From Phycisphaerales bacterium UBA3190 (GTDB lineage: Bacteria; Planctomycetota; Phycisphaerae; Phycisphaerales; UBA1924): a DNA stretch of 64,000 nt. Shown here piece after piece: positions 52,880 to 61,944 of this stretch; position 1 is the stretch's first letter; each line of letters begins with the position of its first letter. Location of the stretch: NCBI GenBank assembly GCA_002364005.1, contig DEXG01000034.1:1-64000 (forward strand). The letters run 5' to 3'. The notes under the pieces were generated by a model. It was not told the origin of the DNA, ran no database searches, and saw only the letters and a list, made by a program, of their open reading frames with translations. Made by a program: the position numbers and the translations under genes.

Positions 52880-54154
52880 TCAGATCCCTCGCAACACCGG
52901 CGCGATGCGTTGGGCGGCGGTCTCGAGCTCATCATTGGTATTGAGCAGGTCCGGGCAGAGCCGGATTGCCCACCGATCGCTGCGTGAGAGCGGGCGCGCG
53001 TCGCAGTTGACGCCTGCGGCTTTCAGTTGCTGCGTCGCGGCGCGCCCATCTTCGGTCTCGATGAGCAGATACGCCCCGCGATGCTGAAGCACGCGTGGAT
53101 GCACCCCGTGCGTGGTCAGGGCTTCGACGAGTGTCTGCTGCTGATCGAGCGAGTATGCCCGCAGGCGATCGATCCCGATCGCGTTGCTGAGCATCAGCCC
53201 GGGCAGGGCCTGGTAGTAGGTCAGCACGGGCGGGGTGGCCTCGAGCCACGCGTCGCCGCCCGAGGCGTACGCGGGGTCGTCGTCGCGGCTGTAGGCGAAC
53301 GGGTTGTGCTTAGCGAACCAGCCCGTGTCCAGTGGGAAGAGGGTTCCGTGTTCGGGCACGCCCCCGGTCTGACTCAGGTGCCTGGGATTGATCGCCAGGA
53401 AGCACGCCCCGGCCCCGCCCCGGGTGTACTTGTAGTTGCCGGCGATTATGAAGTCGGCGTCGAGGGCGCGGAAGTCCATCGGGAGCACCCCGAAGGCGTG
53501 ATACGCGTCGACCAGGACCATTGCTTCGCACGCGTGGGCCTTGGCGATGATCCGATCGAGCCCCTCGACGACCTGCCCGGTGACGAAGCAGACCATTGAG
53601 ACCACCACGAGATCGGTGCTGTCATCGATCGCGTCGATGATCGTGTCGGGTTGCATCAGGTCCTGCGCATCGGGTTCAACCCATCGCAGCGATGCCCGCT
53701 GCTTGTAGTCGTACGCCTTGAGCACGAAGTCGATCGAGTCGAACTCGCAGCGGGTGCTCACCACATTCGGGCGTGTGGTGGGCAACGCGTTGAGCACCGC
53801 CCGAAGCCCTTGGGCGGCACTGGTTTTGGGGGCGATCGCGCGATCATCGTCCCAACGCAGCAGTGACGAGATCTGGCTGCGGTACCGGTTGCGGGCGTCG
53901 ATCCATTCGTTCCAGACGCCGTCGAGCTGGGTGTACCAGCCATCGAGGGCGGTCTGGACAACCTCGCTGACCATGTCGAGCGGCCGACCGAGCGAGTGGT
54001 TGGCCAGGTAGATCTCGTTGGTCGACTCATTGCGGGCGAGCACGCGCGAGAACAGCGGGTGCAGGTGTTTGCTGAGGGCCTGCTCGTTGAGCGGCCCGTC
54101 ACCCATCGGGGAGACGGCCGCGTCGATGATCTGCTGGGCTTGGTCGAGTTGCAT
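52880..54154 (-). CDS. kynU: Kynureninase
   Basis: 424 residues. Class-V aminotransferase-fold PLP enzyme: IYLANHSLGRP near the start, VLVDAYHAFGVLPMDF with Asp216/His219, and the PLP lysine K242 in AGNYKYTRGGAGA. Kynureninase cleaves kynurenine to anthranilate and alanine. kynA lies nine bases upstream on the same strand, which supports the call over other class-V enzymes. No formamidase or kynurenine monooxygenase gene is adjacent. Confidence 0.85.
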   Translation of the reverse strand: MQLDQAQQIIDAAVSPMGDGPLNEQALSKHLHPLFSRVLARNESTNEIYLANHSLGRPLDMVSEVVQTALDGWYTQLDGVWNEWIDARNRYRSQISSLLRWDDDRAIAPKTSAAQGLRAVLNALPTTRPNVVSTRCEFDSIDFVLKAYDYKQRASLRWVEPDAQDLMQPDTIIDAIDDSTDLVVVSMVCFVTGQVVEGLDRIIAKAHACEAMVLVDAYHAFGVLPMDFRALDADFIIAGNYKYTRGGAGACFLAINPRHLSQTGGVPEHGTLFPLDTGWFAKHNPFAYSRDDDPAYASGGDAWLEATPPVLTYYQALPGLMLSNAIGIDRLRAYSLDQQQTLVEALTTHGVHPRVLQHRGAYLLIETEDGRAATQQLKAAGVNCDARPLSRSDRWAIRLCPDLLNTNDELETAAQRIAPVLRGI

Positions 54155-54163
54155 GGCGGGTGC

Positions 54164-55003
54164 TCAGAGGTGCGTGCGGACTTCCCAGAGTTCTGGGAAG
54201 AATCGGTGGTCAATCATTTTGCGCAGGAACCCGACACCCGAGGAGCCGCCGGTGCCGGTCTTGTAGCCGATGACCCGCTCGACGACCTTCATGTGGCGGA
54301 AACGCCAGTGGGCGAACTGCTCTTCGATGTCCACGAGCTTCTCGGCCATCTCGTAAAGGTCCCAGTGCTCCTTGGGATGGGTGTAGATAATCCTGAACGC
54401 TTCGAGCACGCCGGGGTTCGACTGGTGGGGGACGGTGATGTCCCGGTTGATCACCTCGTCGGGGATCTCAAAGCCCCTCCGGTCGAGCAGGCGAATAAAG
54501 GCGTCGTAGATGCTCGGGGTGTTGAGCGTCTCGGTCAGCACCTTGACGGCCTGCTCATCATGGGCGTGCACGGGGATCATCTTGGCATCCTTGTTCCCCA
54601 TCAGGTACTCCACGATGCGGTACTGCACGCTCTGGAAGCCCGATGCGGGCCCCAGGGCGTACCGGAACTGGGTGTACTCGCTCGGGGTCAGCGTTGCCAG
54701 CACATCCCACTGGTGCAGGAGCTGGGCCTGGATGTGCTTGATGCGGCTCATGATCTTGAACGCGGGTGAGAGCCGATCGGTATTGATATACTCGAGCGTT
54801 TCTCGCATCTCATGGATCACCAGCTTGAGCCAGAGTTCGCTGGTCTGGTGCTGGATGATGAAGAGCATCTCATCGTGATGCGCCGGATCGGAGTGGATCT
54901 CCTGACAATCGAGCAGTTTGTCCAGGCGCAAGAAGCTTGAATAGGTCATCTTGCCGCCGAGATCGGTGTGGATGCTCGACTCGATATCGCGTGCGCTGCT
55001 CAT
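54164..55003 (-). CDS. kynA: Tryptophan 2,3-dioxygenase
   Basis: 279 residues from ATG 55003 (GGGAG six bases before it; a longer frame to 55084 is not homologous). YSSFLRLDKLLDCQ, HDEMLFIIQHQTSELWLKLV and the heme region AHWRFRHMKVVERVIG, with GTGGSSGVGFLR near the end, are diagnostic. It oxidises tryptophan to N-formylkynurenine using heme iron. First gene of a kynA-kynU operon. Confidence 0.94.
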   Translation of the reverse strand: MSSARDIESSIHTDLGGKMTYSSFLRLDKLLDCQEIHSDPAHHDEMLFIIQHQTSELWLKLVIHEMRETLEYINTDRLSPAFKIMSRIKHIQAQLLHQWDVLATLTPSEYTQFRYALGPASGFQSVQYRIVEYLMGNKDAKMIPVHAHDEQAVKVLTETLNTPSIYDAFIRLLDRRGFEIPDEVINRDITVPHQSNPGVLEAFRIIYTHPKEHWDLYEMAEKLVDIEEQFAHWRFRHMKVVERVIGYKTGTGGSSGVGFLRKMIDHRFFPELWEVRTHL

Positions 55004-55144
55004 TTGGGCTCCCTGTGCAAAGATTTGCTGCCGGGAGAGTCTACGCGTGGTTCGCTGGGCGTGCCCGTCGCGATGAGCCGACATACACTTGATCGAGCCC
55101 TGAAGGGGGCTGACCCGGACTGATCCCGAGCACGAGGAACGAGC

Positions 55145-55993
55145 ATGAAAATCGCCTTTTCAACCCTTGCCTGCCCCGAGTGGACCCTGGAGCAAGTTGC
55201 CGAACGGGCCGCGTCGATGGGTTACCTTGGCGTGGATATGCGGAGCTTCCTGAGCGTGCAGGAACGCATGCCCAACGATCCGATGTCGCACGAGCCCGAA
55301 GCGATTGATTCGATCTTCGACAACGCGGGGGTCATCCCGCTGTGCCTTTCGACAGGGGTGAAGTTCGACAAGCCGATCGAGCCGCCGCTGCTCGGACGGA
55401 TCTTCGTCAACGAAGAAGCGGGCGTGGGCGAGGCCAAGCAGTTCGTGGATCTGGCCGATCGCGCCGGCGTGAAGTTCGTGCGTGTGTACGGCTGCCATCT
55501 CCCTGCGGCTGAGCCCAAGACATGGAGCACCCGTCGTGTCACCGAGCGGCTCACGCTGGCGTCGCAGACATGCCGCAACACCGATGTGCGCCTGCTGATC
55601 GAGAACGCCGGCTCGTTCGCCCGTGCCACGGACCTGCTGGAACTGATCGAACGGGTCGATTCGCAGTGGCTGGGGGCCTCGTACAACATGCTCGCCGCGG
55701 TCAACGGCGGCGAGTGCCCGGTCGATGGGGTCCGCGTTCTGCGCGATCACCTCAAGGTCGTGCGTATCAGCGATACCGATGACGACGGCAACCCGGTCAT
55801 GCTGGGCAAGGGGTGCTTCCCGATCGCCAAGCTCATCGAGACCCTCGCCGAGATCGACTACGACGGCTGGATCGTCTACGAGTACCCCAAGCTCTGGCAG
55901 CCCGATCTGGATACCGACACCGATGCTGTACTCCAGCACGCGTGCGACACGCTGTATGACTGGGTGCGGAGCGCTCAGGCCGCGGGCGTCTGA
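55145..55993 (+). CDS. Sugar phosphate isomerase/epimerase-like TIM barrel
   Basis: 282 residues from ATG 55145. Xylose-isomerase-like barrel opening MKIAFSTLACPEWTLEQVAE, with RLLIENAGSFARATDLLELI (metal Glu), HLKVVRISDTDDDG and the final GWIVYEYPKLWQPD. Probably a divalent-metal sugar isomerase or epimerase; the substrate cannot be told. Divergent from kynA; GAGGAACG lies before the ATG. Confidence 0.8.
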   Translation: MKIAFSTLACPEWTLEQVAERAASMGYLGVDMRSFLSVQERMPNDPMSHEPEAIDSIFDNAGVIPLCLSTGVKFDKPIEPPLLGRIFVNEEAGVGEAKQFVDLADRAGVKFVRVYGCHLPAAEPKTWSTRRVTERLTLASQTCRNTDVRLLIENAGSFARATDLLELIERVDSQWLGASYNMLAAVNGGECPVDGVRVLRDHLKVVRISDTDDDGNPVMLGKGCFPIAKLIETLAEIDYDGWIVYEYPKLWQPDLDTDTDAVLQHACDTLYDWVRSAQAAGV

Positions 55994-56011
55994 TCGCCGC
56001 TACCATCGTGC

Positions 56012-57154
56012 GTGCCTGAACCCACGCCGCAGCAACAACTCGGCCAGTCCCTGATCAAACGCGCCAAGGCGTTTGGCTTTGCCTGCGCCGGGATCGCCTC
56101 GCTGGAGCCCATCGAGCACGCCGATGAGCTTGATGCTTGGCTCGACGCCGGGATGCACGGCGAGATGGGCTATCTCGATCAGCACCGTGATCTCAAGGCC
56201 AACCCCGGACGCATCGTCGAGGGGGCACGGTGTGCCCTGGTGGTGGGGGACCTGTACGCCTCACGCGACGACAATATTGATCATCCCCTTGAGCCCGGCA
56301 CCGGCAGGATCGCCCGCTACGCACGCGGCAGGGATTACCACAAGCACATCAAGAAGCGGCTGGTGCGGCTGTTGCTCGAGTTGCAGGAGGAGCATCCGGA
56401 AGCCGAGTTCAAGGCATTCGTCGATACTGCGCCGCTGCCTGAGCGTGAGCTGGCGGCACGCGCGGGCATTGGCTGGGTGGGCAAACACACCCTGATCATT
56501 CATCCCCAGCTCGGTAGCTATATGTTCCTCGGTGGGATCATGATGACACTCGAGGCAGAGAACCCGGCGGAGATTGAGTGGGTCGCGGACCACTGCGGGA
56601 CCTGCACCCGGTGCATCGACGCCTGCCCGACCGATGCCATCACGCCCCACCGGGTCGATGCCAGGCGGTGCATCAGCTACCTGACCATCGAGCACCGCAG
56701 CCCGATCGAACCCGCGCTGGCGTCGAAGATGGGCGACTGGGTCTACGGCTGCGACATCTGCCAAGAGGTCTGCCCGCACAACTCGCCCAAGCCCGGGCAA
56801 CTGCTCGATGAACCAGCGAACCCAGCGTACGGCTCGGAGCGATCGAGCTTCGATCTGCTTGAGGTGCTGGGTTGGACCGAGGACGATCGGCGCGAGGCGT
56901 TCGTCGGGTCAGCGATGAAGCGGGCCAAGCTGGAGATGATGCAACGCAACGCGGCGGTCGTGGTTTGCAACCAGTTCCCACGAATGGATCACGAGATGCA
57001 GCGGCGGGCGACCGAGCGGCTCAAGGGGTTGCGGGAGGATGCACAGGCGGGATTACTGGCCCGCGACGCTGCCCGTGACGCCCTGCTTTCGATTCACCAG
57101 CCCGATGGCGGCGATCATCAGCACGATGCCCATGCCGGGGGCGAGCCAGACTGA
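56012..57154 (+). CDS. queG: Epoxyqueuosine reductase
   Basis: 380 residues from GTG 56012. The two 4Fe-4S motifs CGTCTRCIDACPTDAI (from ~195) and CDICQEVCPHN (~247), plus DTAPLPERELAARAGIGWVG and RYARGRDYHKHIKKRL, identify QueG, the cobalamin-dependent last step of queuosine synthesis in tRNA. Its last ~34 codons overlap the convergent membrane-protein gene. A HEAT-like C-terminal part is present. Confidence 0.92.
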   Translation: MPEPTPQQQLGQSLIKRAKAFGFACAGIASLEPIEHADELDAWLDAGMHGEMGYLDQHRDLKANPGRIVEGARCALVVGDLYASRDDNIDHPLEPGTGRIARYARGRDYHKHIKKRLVRLLLELQEEHPEAEFKAFVDTAPLPERELAARAGIGWVGKHTLIIHPQLGSYMFLGGIMMTLEAENPAEIEWVADHCGTCTRCIDACPTDAITPHRVDARRCISYLTIEHRSPIEPALASKMGDWVYGCDICQEVCPHNSPKPGQLLDEPANPAYGSERSSFDLLEVLGWTEDDRREAFVGSAMKRAKLEMMQRNAAVVVCNQFPRMDHEMQRRATERLKGLREDAQAGLLARDAARDALLSIHQPDGGDHQHDAHAGGEPD

Positions 57155-58291
57155 TTCGCCCTGCATGAAGCCCAGCCAGAACATGGGCGTGGCGAGCACG
57201 ATGGCACCCCAGACCGCGAACATCGACATTGGCTTGGTCCCATTGCGTGCGAGCACGGCCCGGTAGAGGACATAGGTCGGGAAGACGAGCCCGTACGCGC
57301 CGATGAAGCAGCGGTAAACGATCTCGCCGCCGCTGAGCCCGGCGATGGTGGGCAGGTTGGTCGCGAAGAATCCGATGAGCCCTGCGAGCAGCGCGACGCC
57401 GATGAGCATGTTGTAGGGCGGCACGCTCTTGATTGGCATCGCCTTGACGCGATCGAGGTGGACCTGCACGGTGAAGACCCACTGGAACAGGATGTGGGCC
57501 AGCAGGACCGCGCCGATCCAGGCGGTCTGTGTGGGGTTGGCCTGTTGCCCGTTGAGGGCATCGACCAGCATGGGGGCGTAGCGGGTGGTGAGCACGATCA
57601 TCAGGGCAAACATGAGCCCGAAGCCAACGCTGAAGCCGATGCGTCCGCGCTGCTTGCTGCCCAGTTGCTGACGGGCATGATGGAAGGTGACATCGAGGTA
57701 GGGGCAGAGGAGGAAGCCGAAGGTGCTGATAGGCAGCAGGAAGAGGCCCATCGCGCTGCTGGGGTGCGCCTCGTGGAACCGCTGGTTGACCGGGCCCAGA
57801 TCGGGCGTGACGAAGGTCGCCACGAGCACCAGGGCGCTGAAGATCCAGAGCACCGTGGCCAGCTGGGGCATGCGTTTGAAGTAGCTGGAACGCTTGGTGA
57901 CCAGCCAGAAGGCGATGAACGCCGCCAGCACGCCGTAGCTTGCGTTCTGCGACATGTACAGGCCCATGCGCAGATACTGGAAGATCCAGAGCACCCAGAA
58001 GACATGGAAGGCGAGGGTCACGGCGCTGAAGCACCAGACGGCCCAGGCGTGTTTGCGAACGAACGCTTCTGAGTCGGCTCGTGATTTGAGCACCCAGCCC
58101 ATCGCACCTGCGCCGATGACATTGGGAACCGCGAAGACCAGGAATCCGAGCCACCCGAAGTCACGCAGCAGCAGCACGGGCAGGAACATCCCGATGCACC
58201 AGGTCCAAGAGCACGCGAGATAGGCACCCCAGACGATCGGGTTCGAGGGCTTGTGCTCGGGCGCGACCGCGTGCTCGTGGGCCGTCGTCAT
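57053..58291 (-). CDS. Polytopic membrane protein of unknown function
   Basis: 412 residues from ATG 58291, overlapping the upstream gene's stop (ATGA). About ten to twelve transmembrane helices, e.g. WGAYLACSWTWCIGMFLPVL, FGWLGFLVFAVPNVIGAGAM, YGVLAAFIAFWLVTKRSSYF and PGMGIVLMIAAIGLVN. His in LCPYLDVTFHHARQQLG and a CPY motif are of interest. No family recognised; planctomycete-like. The 3' end overlaps queG by ~100 bases, so one of the stops may be used with reduced efficiency. Confidence 0.75.
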   Translation of the reverse strand: MTTAHEHAVAPEHKPSNPIVWGAYLACSWTWCIGMFLPVLLLRDFGWLGFLVFAVPNVIGAGAMGWVLKSRADSEAFVRKHAWAVWCFSAVTLAFHVFWVLWIFQYLRMGLYMSQNASYGVLAAFIAFWLVTKRSSYFKRMPQLATVLWIFSALVLVATFVTPDLGPVNQRFHEAHPSSAMGLFLLPISTFGFLLCPYLDVTFHHARQQLGSKQRGRIGFSVGFGLMFALMIVLTTRYAPMLVDALNGQQANPTQTAWIGAVLLAHILFQWVFTVQVHLDRVKAMPIKSVPPYNMLIGVALLAGLIGFFATNLPTIAGLSGGEIVYRCFIGAYGLVFPTYVLYRAVLARNGTKPMSMFAVWGAIVLATPMFWLGFMQGESVWLAPGMGIVLMIAAIGLVNRKQGVTGSVAGQ

Positions 58292-59025
58292 TTCTTCTGG
58301 GTCCCGCGTTGCTTCTTGGCCTTGTGGTGCGACTTGGGCGTGACATGGAAGGTCGCGGTGCATCGACCGACACGCTTGGGCTTGGGCGCGCCAGAGCCGG
58401 CGTCATCGACTTCCTCGGCCAATCGCTGTTCGCTCATGGGGACGAGCACCTGCACGATGTCCATGCGGATGCTGATGTTGAACTCCTCGCCCGATTCGAC
58501 CAGGGCGTGGATGTCGTCGAGCGGCGTCATGCGGTACTCGGCCGGGCCGTGGCACGGGCGGAGGAACTTGTATTCCAGCTGCTTGCAAACGACGGTGTAG
58601 TCGCCGCCGCAGACGCTGAAGACATAGTTGCCGCCGGCGATCTCCGAGTTGCCCAAGAGGGCGGCCCCGGCCATGGCGTTGTACCAGTTCTTGTTGAAGC
58701 GTCTGAAGGGGAGCGTGGCCCGGTAGGTATTGTCGTTGCCGCTCATCGTGATCCCCGAGCGGTAGGCGTAGGGGAGCCAGATCATAGAGCAGACGCGGTT
58801 CCAGAACTTGTTGCGGGTGCTGAGCTTGGAAACAAACGCCTCTGCACGCTCGAAGAGGGTTTTCTTCGGCGGCTTGGGCGGTTGCTTGTCGCCCTTGGGG
58901 CGTTTGGGAGTCGTCTGCTCGCGACTCAGCTCGGACGCGGGCTTGGGCTCGCTTGGAGGCGTCTCAACGACTTGCTCTGTCGCGTCTTGATCACTCGTCG
59001 AGATTGGCTGTGCGTTCGAACTCAT
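58288..59025 (-). CDS. Hotdog-fold DUF4442-like protein
   Basis: 245 residues. A Pro/Lys-rich N-terminal ~60 residues, then a hotdog-like core (YRATLPFRRFNKNWYNAMAG, AALLGNSEIAGGNYVFSVCG) of DUF4442/PaaI type, thioesterase-like. Catalytic residues are not clear. The C-terminus is strongly basic (PKSHHKAKKQRGTQKK). Translationally coupled to the membrane protein, suggesting shared lipid or acyl-CoA work. Confidence 0.7.
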   Translation of the reverse strand: MSSNAQPISTSDQDATEQVVETPPSEPKPASELSREQTTPKRPKGDKQPPKPPKKTLFERAEAFVSKLSTRNKFWNRVCSMIWLPYAYRSGITMSGNDNTYRATLPFRRFNKNWYNAMAGAALLGNSEIAGGNYVFSVCGGDYTVVCKQLEYKFLRPCHGPAEYRMTPLDDIHALVESGEEFNISIRMDIVQVLVPMSEQRLAEEVDDAGSGAPKPKRVGRCTATFHVTPKSHHKAKKQRGTQKK

Positions 59026-59067
59026 GGGCTTGGAAAGTATAGGCGATTGATGCGAATCGATGCCGTA

Positions 59068-60087
59068 TCAGGCGGGCTGGATCCCGCAGTCCGCTTCGGT
59101 GAGGTTGTACCACCCCTTGTCGTTGCTTTCTACACGGAAAGTGGGGATTCCGGGCTCGTGGTCCAGCAGCAACACCCAGCCGCGCTCGCTGGCTTCCTTG
59201 AGGAACCAGCTCTTGGTGATCATCGAGGTGTAGGGCTCAACATCGTACCCAAGTGAATAGGGCTGCCCGATGTGGTAGTGGGTGGGTAGGACATCGGGGG
59301 TAAAGACGATCGTCCGCCCCTGCTCGTCCTCAAAGTGCACCGCCTGCTGTCCCCAGGTGTGGCCCGGGACGAGGAAGACCTTGATGCCCGGGAGCACCTC
59401 GGTCATGCGCTCTTCGACACTGTTTTTGGGCAGATCGCCGCGCGATGGCTTGCGGTTGAGCGGGTATGGGCGGGGCGAGTCGATCAGGCGCATGCGGGGG
59501 CGGCCGTCCTGCAGCGGCTGCTTCTCATCCTCGAACGGAAGCAGGTGATCGCGGTAGTAGGTGCGGGTCATGACCGCGTCGTTATTACGGGCATCGACCC
59601 ACTCGCGCCGCTGCACGATGAGTTCAGCGTTGGGGAAGGTGAACTTCACATCGTGGCAATCGCCCGATGCGGCCCCGGGCTTGGTGGCCTCCCAGTCGGC
59701 CGTCTCGCCCTCGCGGGCCCGACGCGTCAGCCCGCCGGCGTGGTCGAAGTGCAGGTGTGTGACGATGGTGGCCTCGATGTCGTGGACATCAACGCCGGCT
59801 GCTACGACCTCGCTCTCGACGGTGCGCCCGTCGAGGCCGAAGATGTTGGACATCTTCTCGTCGAGCTTGTCACCCGTGCCGGCTTCGATGAGGTAGCGGT
59901 GCACCTTCCCCGTTTCCGGGTCGGGCTCGACCGATTCGAGCAGCAGGCAGTTGTGCATGAGCCGGATGCGGTGTTTTTCGTCCGGCGTGGCGCTCCGTTC
60001 CCAGATGACGCGGGGGATGATGCCGAACATGCCGCCGCCGTCGAGGAGAAACTGGCCGGCACGAAGAAGGGTCCATTTGTATCGCAT
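59068..60087 (-). CDS. Metallo-beta-lactamase-fold hydrolase
   Basis: 339 residues from ATG 60087 (TTG 60093 is possible). The zinc motif THLHFDHAGG (His111, His113, Asp115, His116), later GHTWGQQAV and FTPDVLPTHYH, and LLLDHEPG complete the binuclear site. The pattern is close to lactonase/AHL-hydrolase-like members, but substrate is open. Single gene; it shares the intergenic space with the divergent lipoprotein gene. Confidence 0.85.
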   Translation of the reverse strand: MRYKWTLLRAGQFLLDGGGMFGIIPRVIWERSATPDEKHRIRLMHNCLLLESVEPDPETGKVHRYLIEAGTGDKLDEKMSNIFGLDGRTVESEVVAAGVDVHDIEATIVTHLHFDHAGGLTRRAREGETADWEATKPGAASGDCHDVKFTFPNAELIVQRREWVDARNNDAVMTRTYYRDHLLPFEDEKQPLQDGRPRMRLIDSPRPYPLNRKPSRGDLPKNSVEERMTEVLPGIKVFLVPGHTWGQQAVHFEDEQGRTIVFTPDVLPTHYHIGQPYSLGYDVEPYTSMITKSWFLKEASERGWVLLLDHEPGIPTFRVESNDKGWYNLTEADCGIQPA

Positions 60088-60247
60088 GGGCAACGGTAGA
60101 CCCTGTGGGCATCGCTTTCATCTGGGATCTGGAATTGCGCCATGTATGGCCATTGCTGCATCGGATTCCGTCGTCTGCTTCTGCGTCCGTGAGGTTTTTC
60201 CCGTGATGATCTCCCCCCTCCGAATCTCGTATGGAATAGGATGGGCC

Positions 60248-61009
60248 ATGATCAAATGCACCGCAATCAAGCTGGCCCTCCCCTTGTTCCTCCTGATCAG
60301 CGCGTGCGCGGTGCCCGTGGGCTGCAGCGGCAAGACCCAGGAAGAGCAGGCGGCCGATGAGCTGCTCGATCAGATCGACGAGATCTCGCGTCAGAACCGC
60401 GAGGAGCTTGAGGCGGAGCTGGAAGACGACGGCGGGTACTCGATGCGGACCGAGCGGGTCGACAAGCTGGTCGATGCCTATGAGAACTCCTCCGAAGACC
60501 TGCCCGAGGAACTCAAGGCCCAGATGGCCGATCAGGTGGAAGCCCTGAAAGAGATCAAGTCCCTCGCTCGGCCATACGAGATTGCATACAACGCATTCAC
60601 GCAGCTTGGCGGTCTTGATCCCGCGACCATGAAAGACGAGGCGGATATTCAGCAGCGTATCGATCTGGTCAGCACGCTGATCGTGGAGAACGAGCTGATC
60701 GATGCTGCCTTTCCCGAGATCCTTCCACGCCTGGGCGGCGATCCCGCTAATATCGAGCAGCAGCTCGATCTGGTTAAGAAGATCCGCCAGACCGATCGGG
60801 ACATGCTCCCGCACATGCGCGAGGTGCTGGTGATTCTCAAGAAGCACTGGGCGATCAGCGAGATGGGCGAAGATGACATGTTCTACTTTGGGTACGATGT
60901 CCCCGATGAGGACATCGAGCTTTATAACGAGCACATCGAGCTGATGAATGTCGCAGCGATGGAACAAGAACGCCTGCAACGCCTGCAGCTGGAGATGATA
61001 CAGCCGTAA
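60248..61009 (+). CDS. Small lipoprotein, helical
   Basis: 253 residues from ATG 60248 (AGGATGGG before it); a longer frame from 59951 overlaps the divergent hydrolase gene and is rejected. Lipobox VPVG-C. The rest is acidic and mostly helical (QAADELLDQIDEISRQNREE, EELKAQMADQVEALKEIKSL). No family recognised. It ends with a probable terminator. Confidence 0.75.
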   Translation: MIKCTAIKLALPLFLLISACAVPVGCSGKTQEEQAADELLDQIDEISRQNREELEAELEDDGGYSMRTERVDKLVDAYENSSEDLPEELKAQMADQVEALKEIKSLARPYEIAYNAFTQLGGLDPATMKDEADIQQRIDLVSTLIVENELIDAAFPEILPRLGGDPANIEQQLDLVKKIRQTDRDMLPHMREVLVILKKHWAISEMGEDDMFYFGYDVPDEDIELYNEHIELMNVAAMEQERLQRLQLEMIQP

Positions 61010-61073
61010 GTCAGTCCGCTTGGAGAACTGACGGGTTTCTTGTTGATTCAAAGTCCAGTTGGCCTCGAGCCAG

Positions 61074-61103
61074 ACGCCCATGTGATTCGCATGGGCGTGT
61101 TTA
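61074..61103 (+). terminator. Rho-independent terminator
   Basis: ACGCCCATG (61074-61082) pairs with CATGGGCGT (61090-61098), then GTTTAT. It ends the preceding lipoprotein gene. Confidence 0.65.
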
Positions 61104-61207
61104 TGCATACCCAAATCTGGGGATGGCGACGAAGTCGTATCGTGATGGAATCGGTCGCTTCATCGCCGTGGTCTTGACGAGGCGCGTGTGGTGAGGGTAA
61201 ATTGCGC

Positions 61208-61236
61208 TTGGTACAGATTCCGCTTGCACATAGTAA
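61208..61236 (+). promoter_or_regulatory. Candidate sigma-70-type promoter
   Basis: TTGGTA (61208-61213), 17 bases, TAGTAA (61231-61236); spacing is ideal but both boxes are imperfect. It would serve the Cys-rich protein gene. Confidence 0.3.
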
Positions 61237-61256
61237 AATGGAAAGGAGCAAAGCAA

Positions 61257-61826
61257 ATGATCTTGACATGCATAGCGTTTCTCACAACACTGCCGGCGTT
61301 TCATGACTTGGTGGTAAACACGATGTCTCGAGCTGAAGGGGTTCAGGACGGCGCATTGATCATTGCTCCTGAGGGGATCCATATTCCCGCGGACCATCAT
61401 GGCTTGGCGTTCATGGAGGGTGTGCCGGATGTCGCGATCGAGATGTTCGATCCCGAGGCCGAGGTGATGCTGAGCACGCTCTCGGAGGTTTCTCAAACAC
61501 ATGTAGTGCTCGATGTCACCGTCGCGCCGTCCGGCGGGCTCCGGGGGCTGACGCTTCAGATCGATGGCTTCCCGCACATGCCCGGCGAGAACCCGGTGAA
61601 GTATGTGCTGCTCCGCCCCGACGGCACGGTTGAGTTCGCCCCGGCCCGCGCCGATGAGCCCGGTTGCCCGGTCATTATTCAGACAGATCCAGTCACGGGT
61701 GGCGTTTCGGTCCGGTGTCAGGTCACAGATTGTACAGGTATGTGCGATCTGATCGGCGCGGTTCAGCCGGACGGTAGCATGAAGCTGAGTTGTGGGTGTG
61801 TTGATATGCAGCCGGATGAGGATTGA
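61257..61826 (+). CDS. Small secreted Cys-rich protein
   Basis: About 189 residues from ATG 61257 with AAAGGAG ~10 bases upstream; an earlier in-frame start at 61188 precedes this site. Short hydrophobic N-terminus (MILTCIAFLTTLPAF) may be a signal peptide. The final ~60 residues hold six Cys (PGCP, VRCQ, TDCTGMCDL, LSCGC), suggesting disulfides or metal binding. No family recognised. Confidence 0.65.
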   Translation: MILTCIAFLTTLPAFHDLVVNTMSRAEGVQDGALIIAPEGIHIPADHHGLAFMEGVPDVAIEMFDPEAEVMLSTLSEVSQTHVVLDVTVAPSGGLRGLTLQIDGFPHMPGENPVKYVLLRPDGTVEFAPARADEPGCPVIIQTDPVTGGVSVRCQVTDCTGMCDLIGAVQPDGSMKLSCGCVDMQPDED

Positions 61827-61870
61827 TCTGCGATCAGTACTGAGCAACTCGACGATTCAAATACGAAGAA

Positions 61871-61903
61871 AAAGAGCCCCGGGGATGACCCGGGGCTCTT
61901 TGT
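61871..61903. terminator. Bidirectional rho-independent terminator
   Basis: AAAGAGCCCCGGG (61871-61883) pairs perfectly with CCCGGGGCTCTTT (61889-61901); A-rich left and T-rich right sides let it act on both strands between two convergent genes. Confidence 0.88.
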
Positions 61904-61944
61904 TGGTTTGCTCGGTTTGCTTCAGGCGATCATCCGATCTGGAT

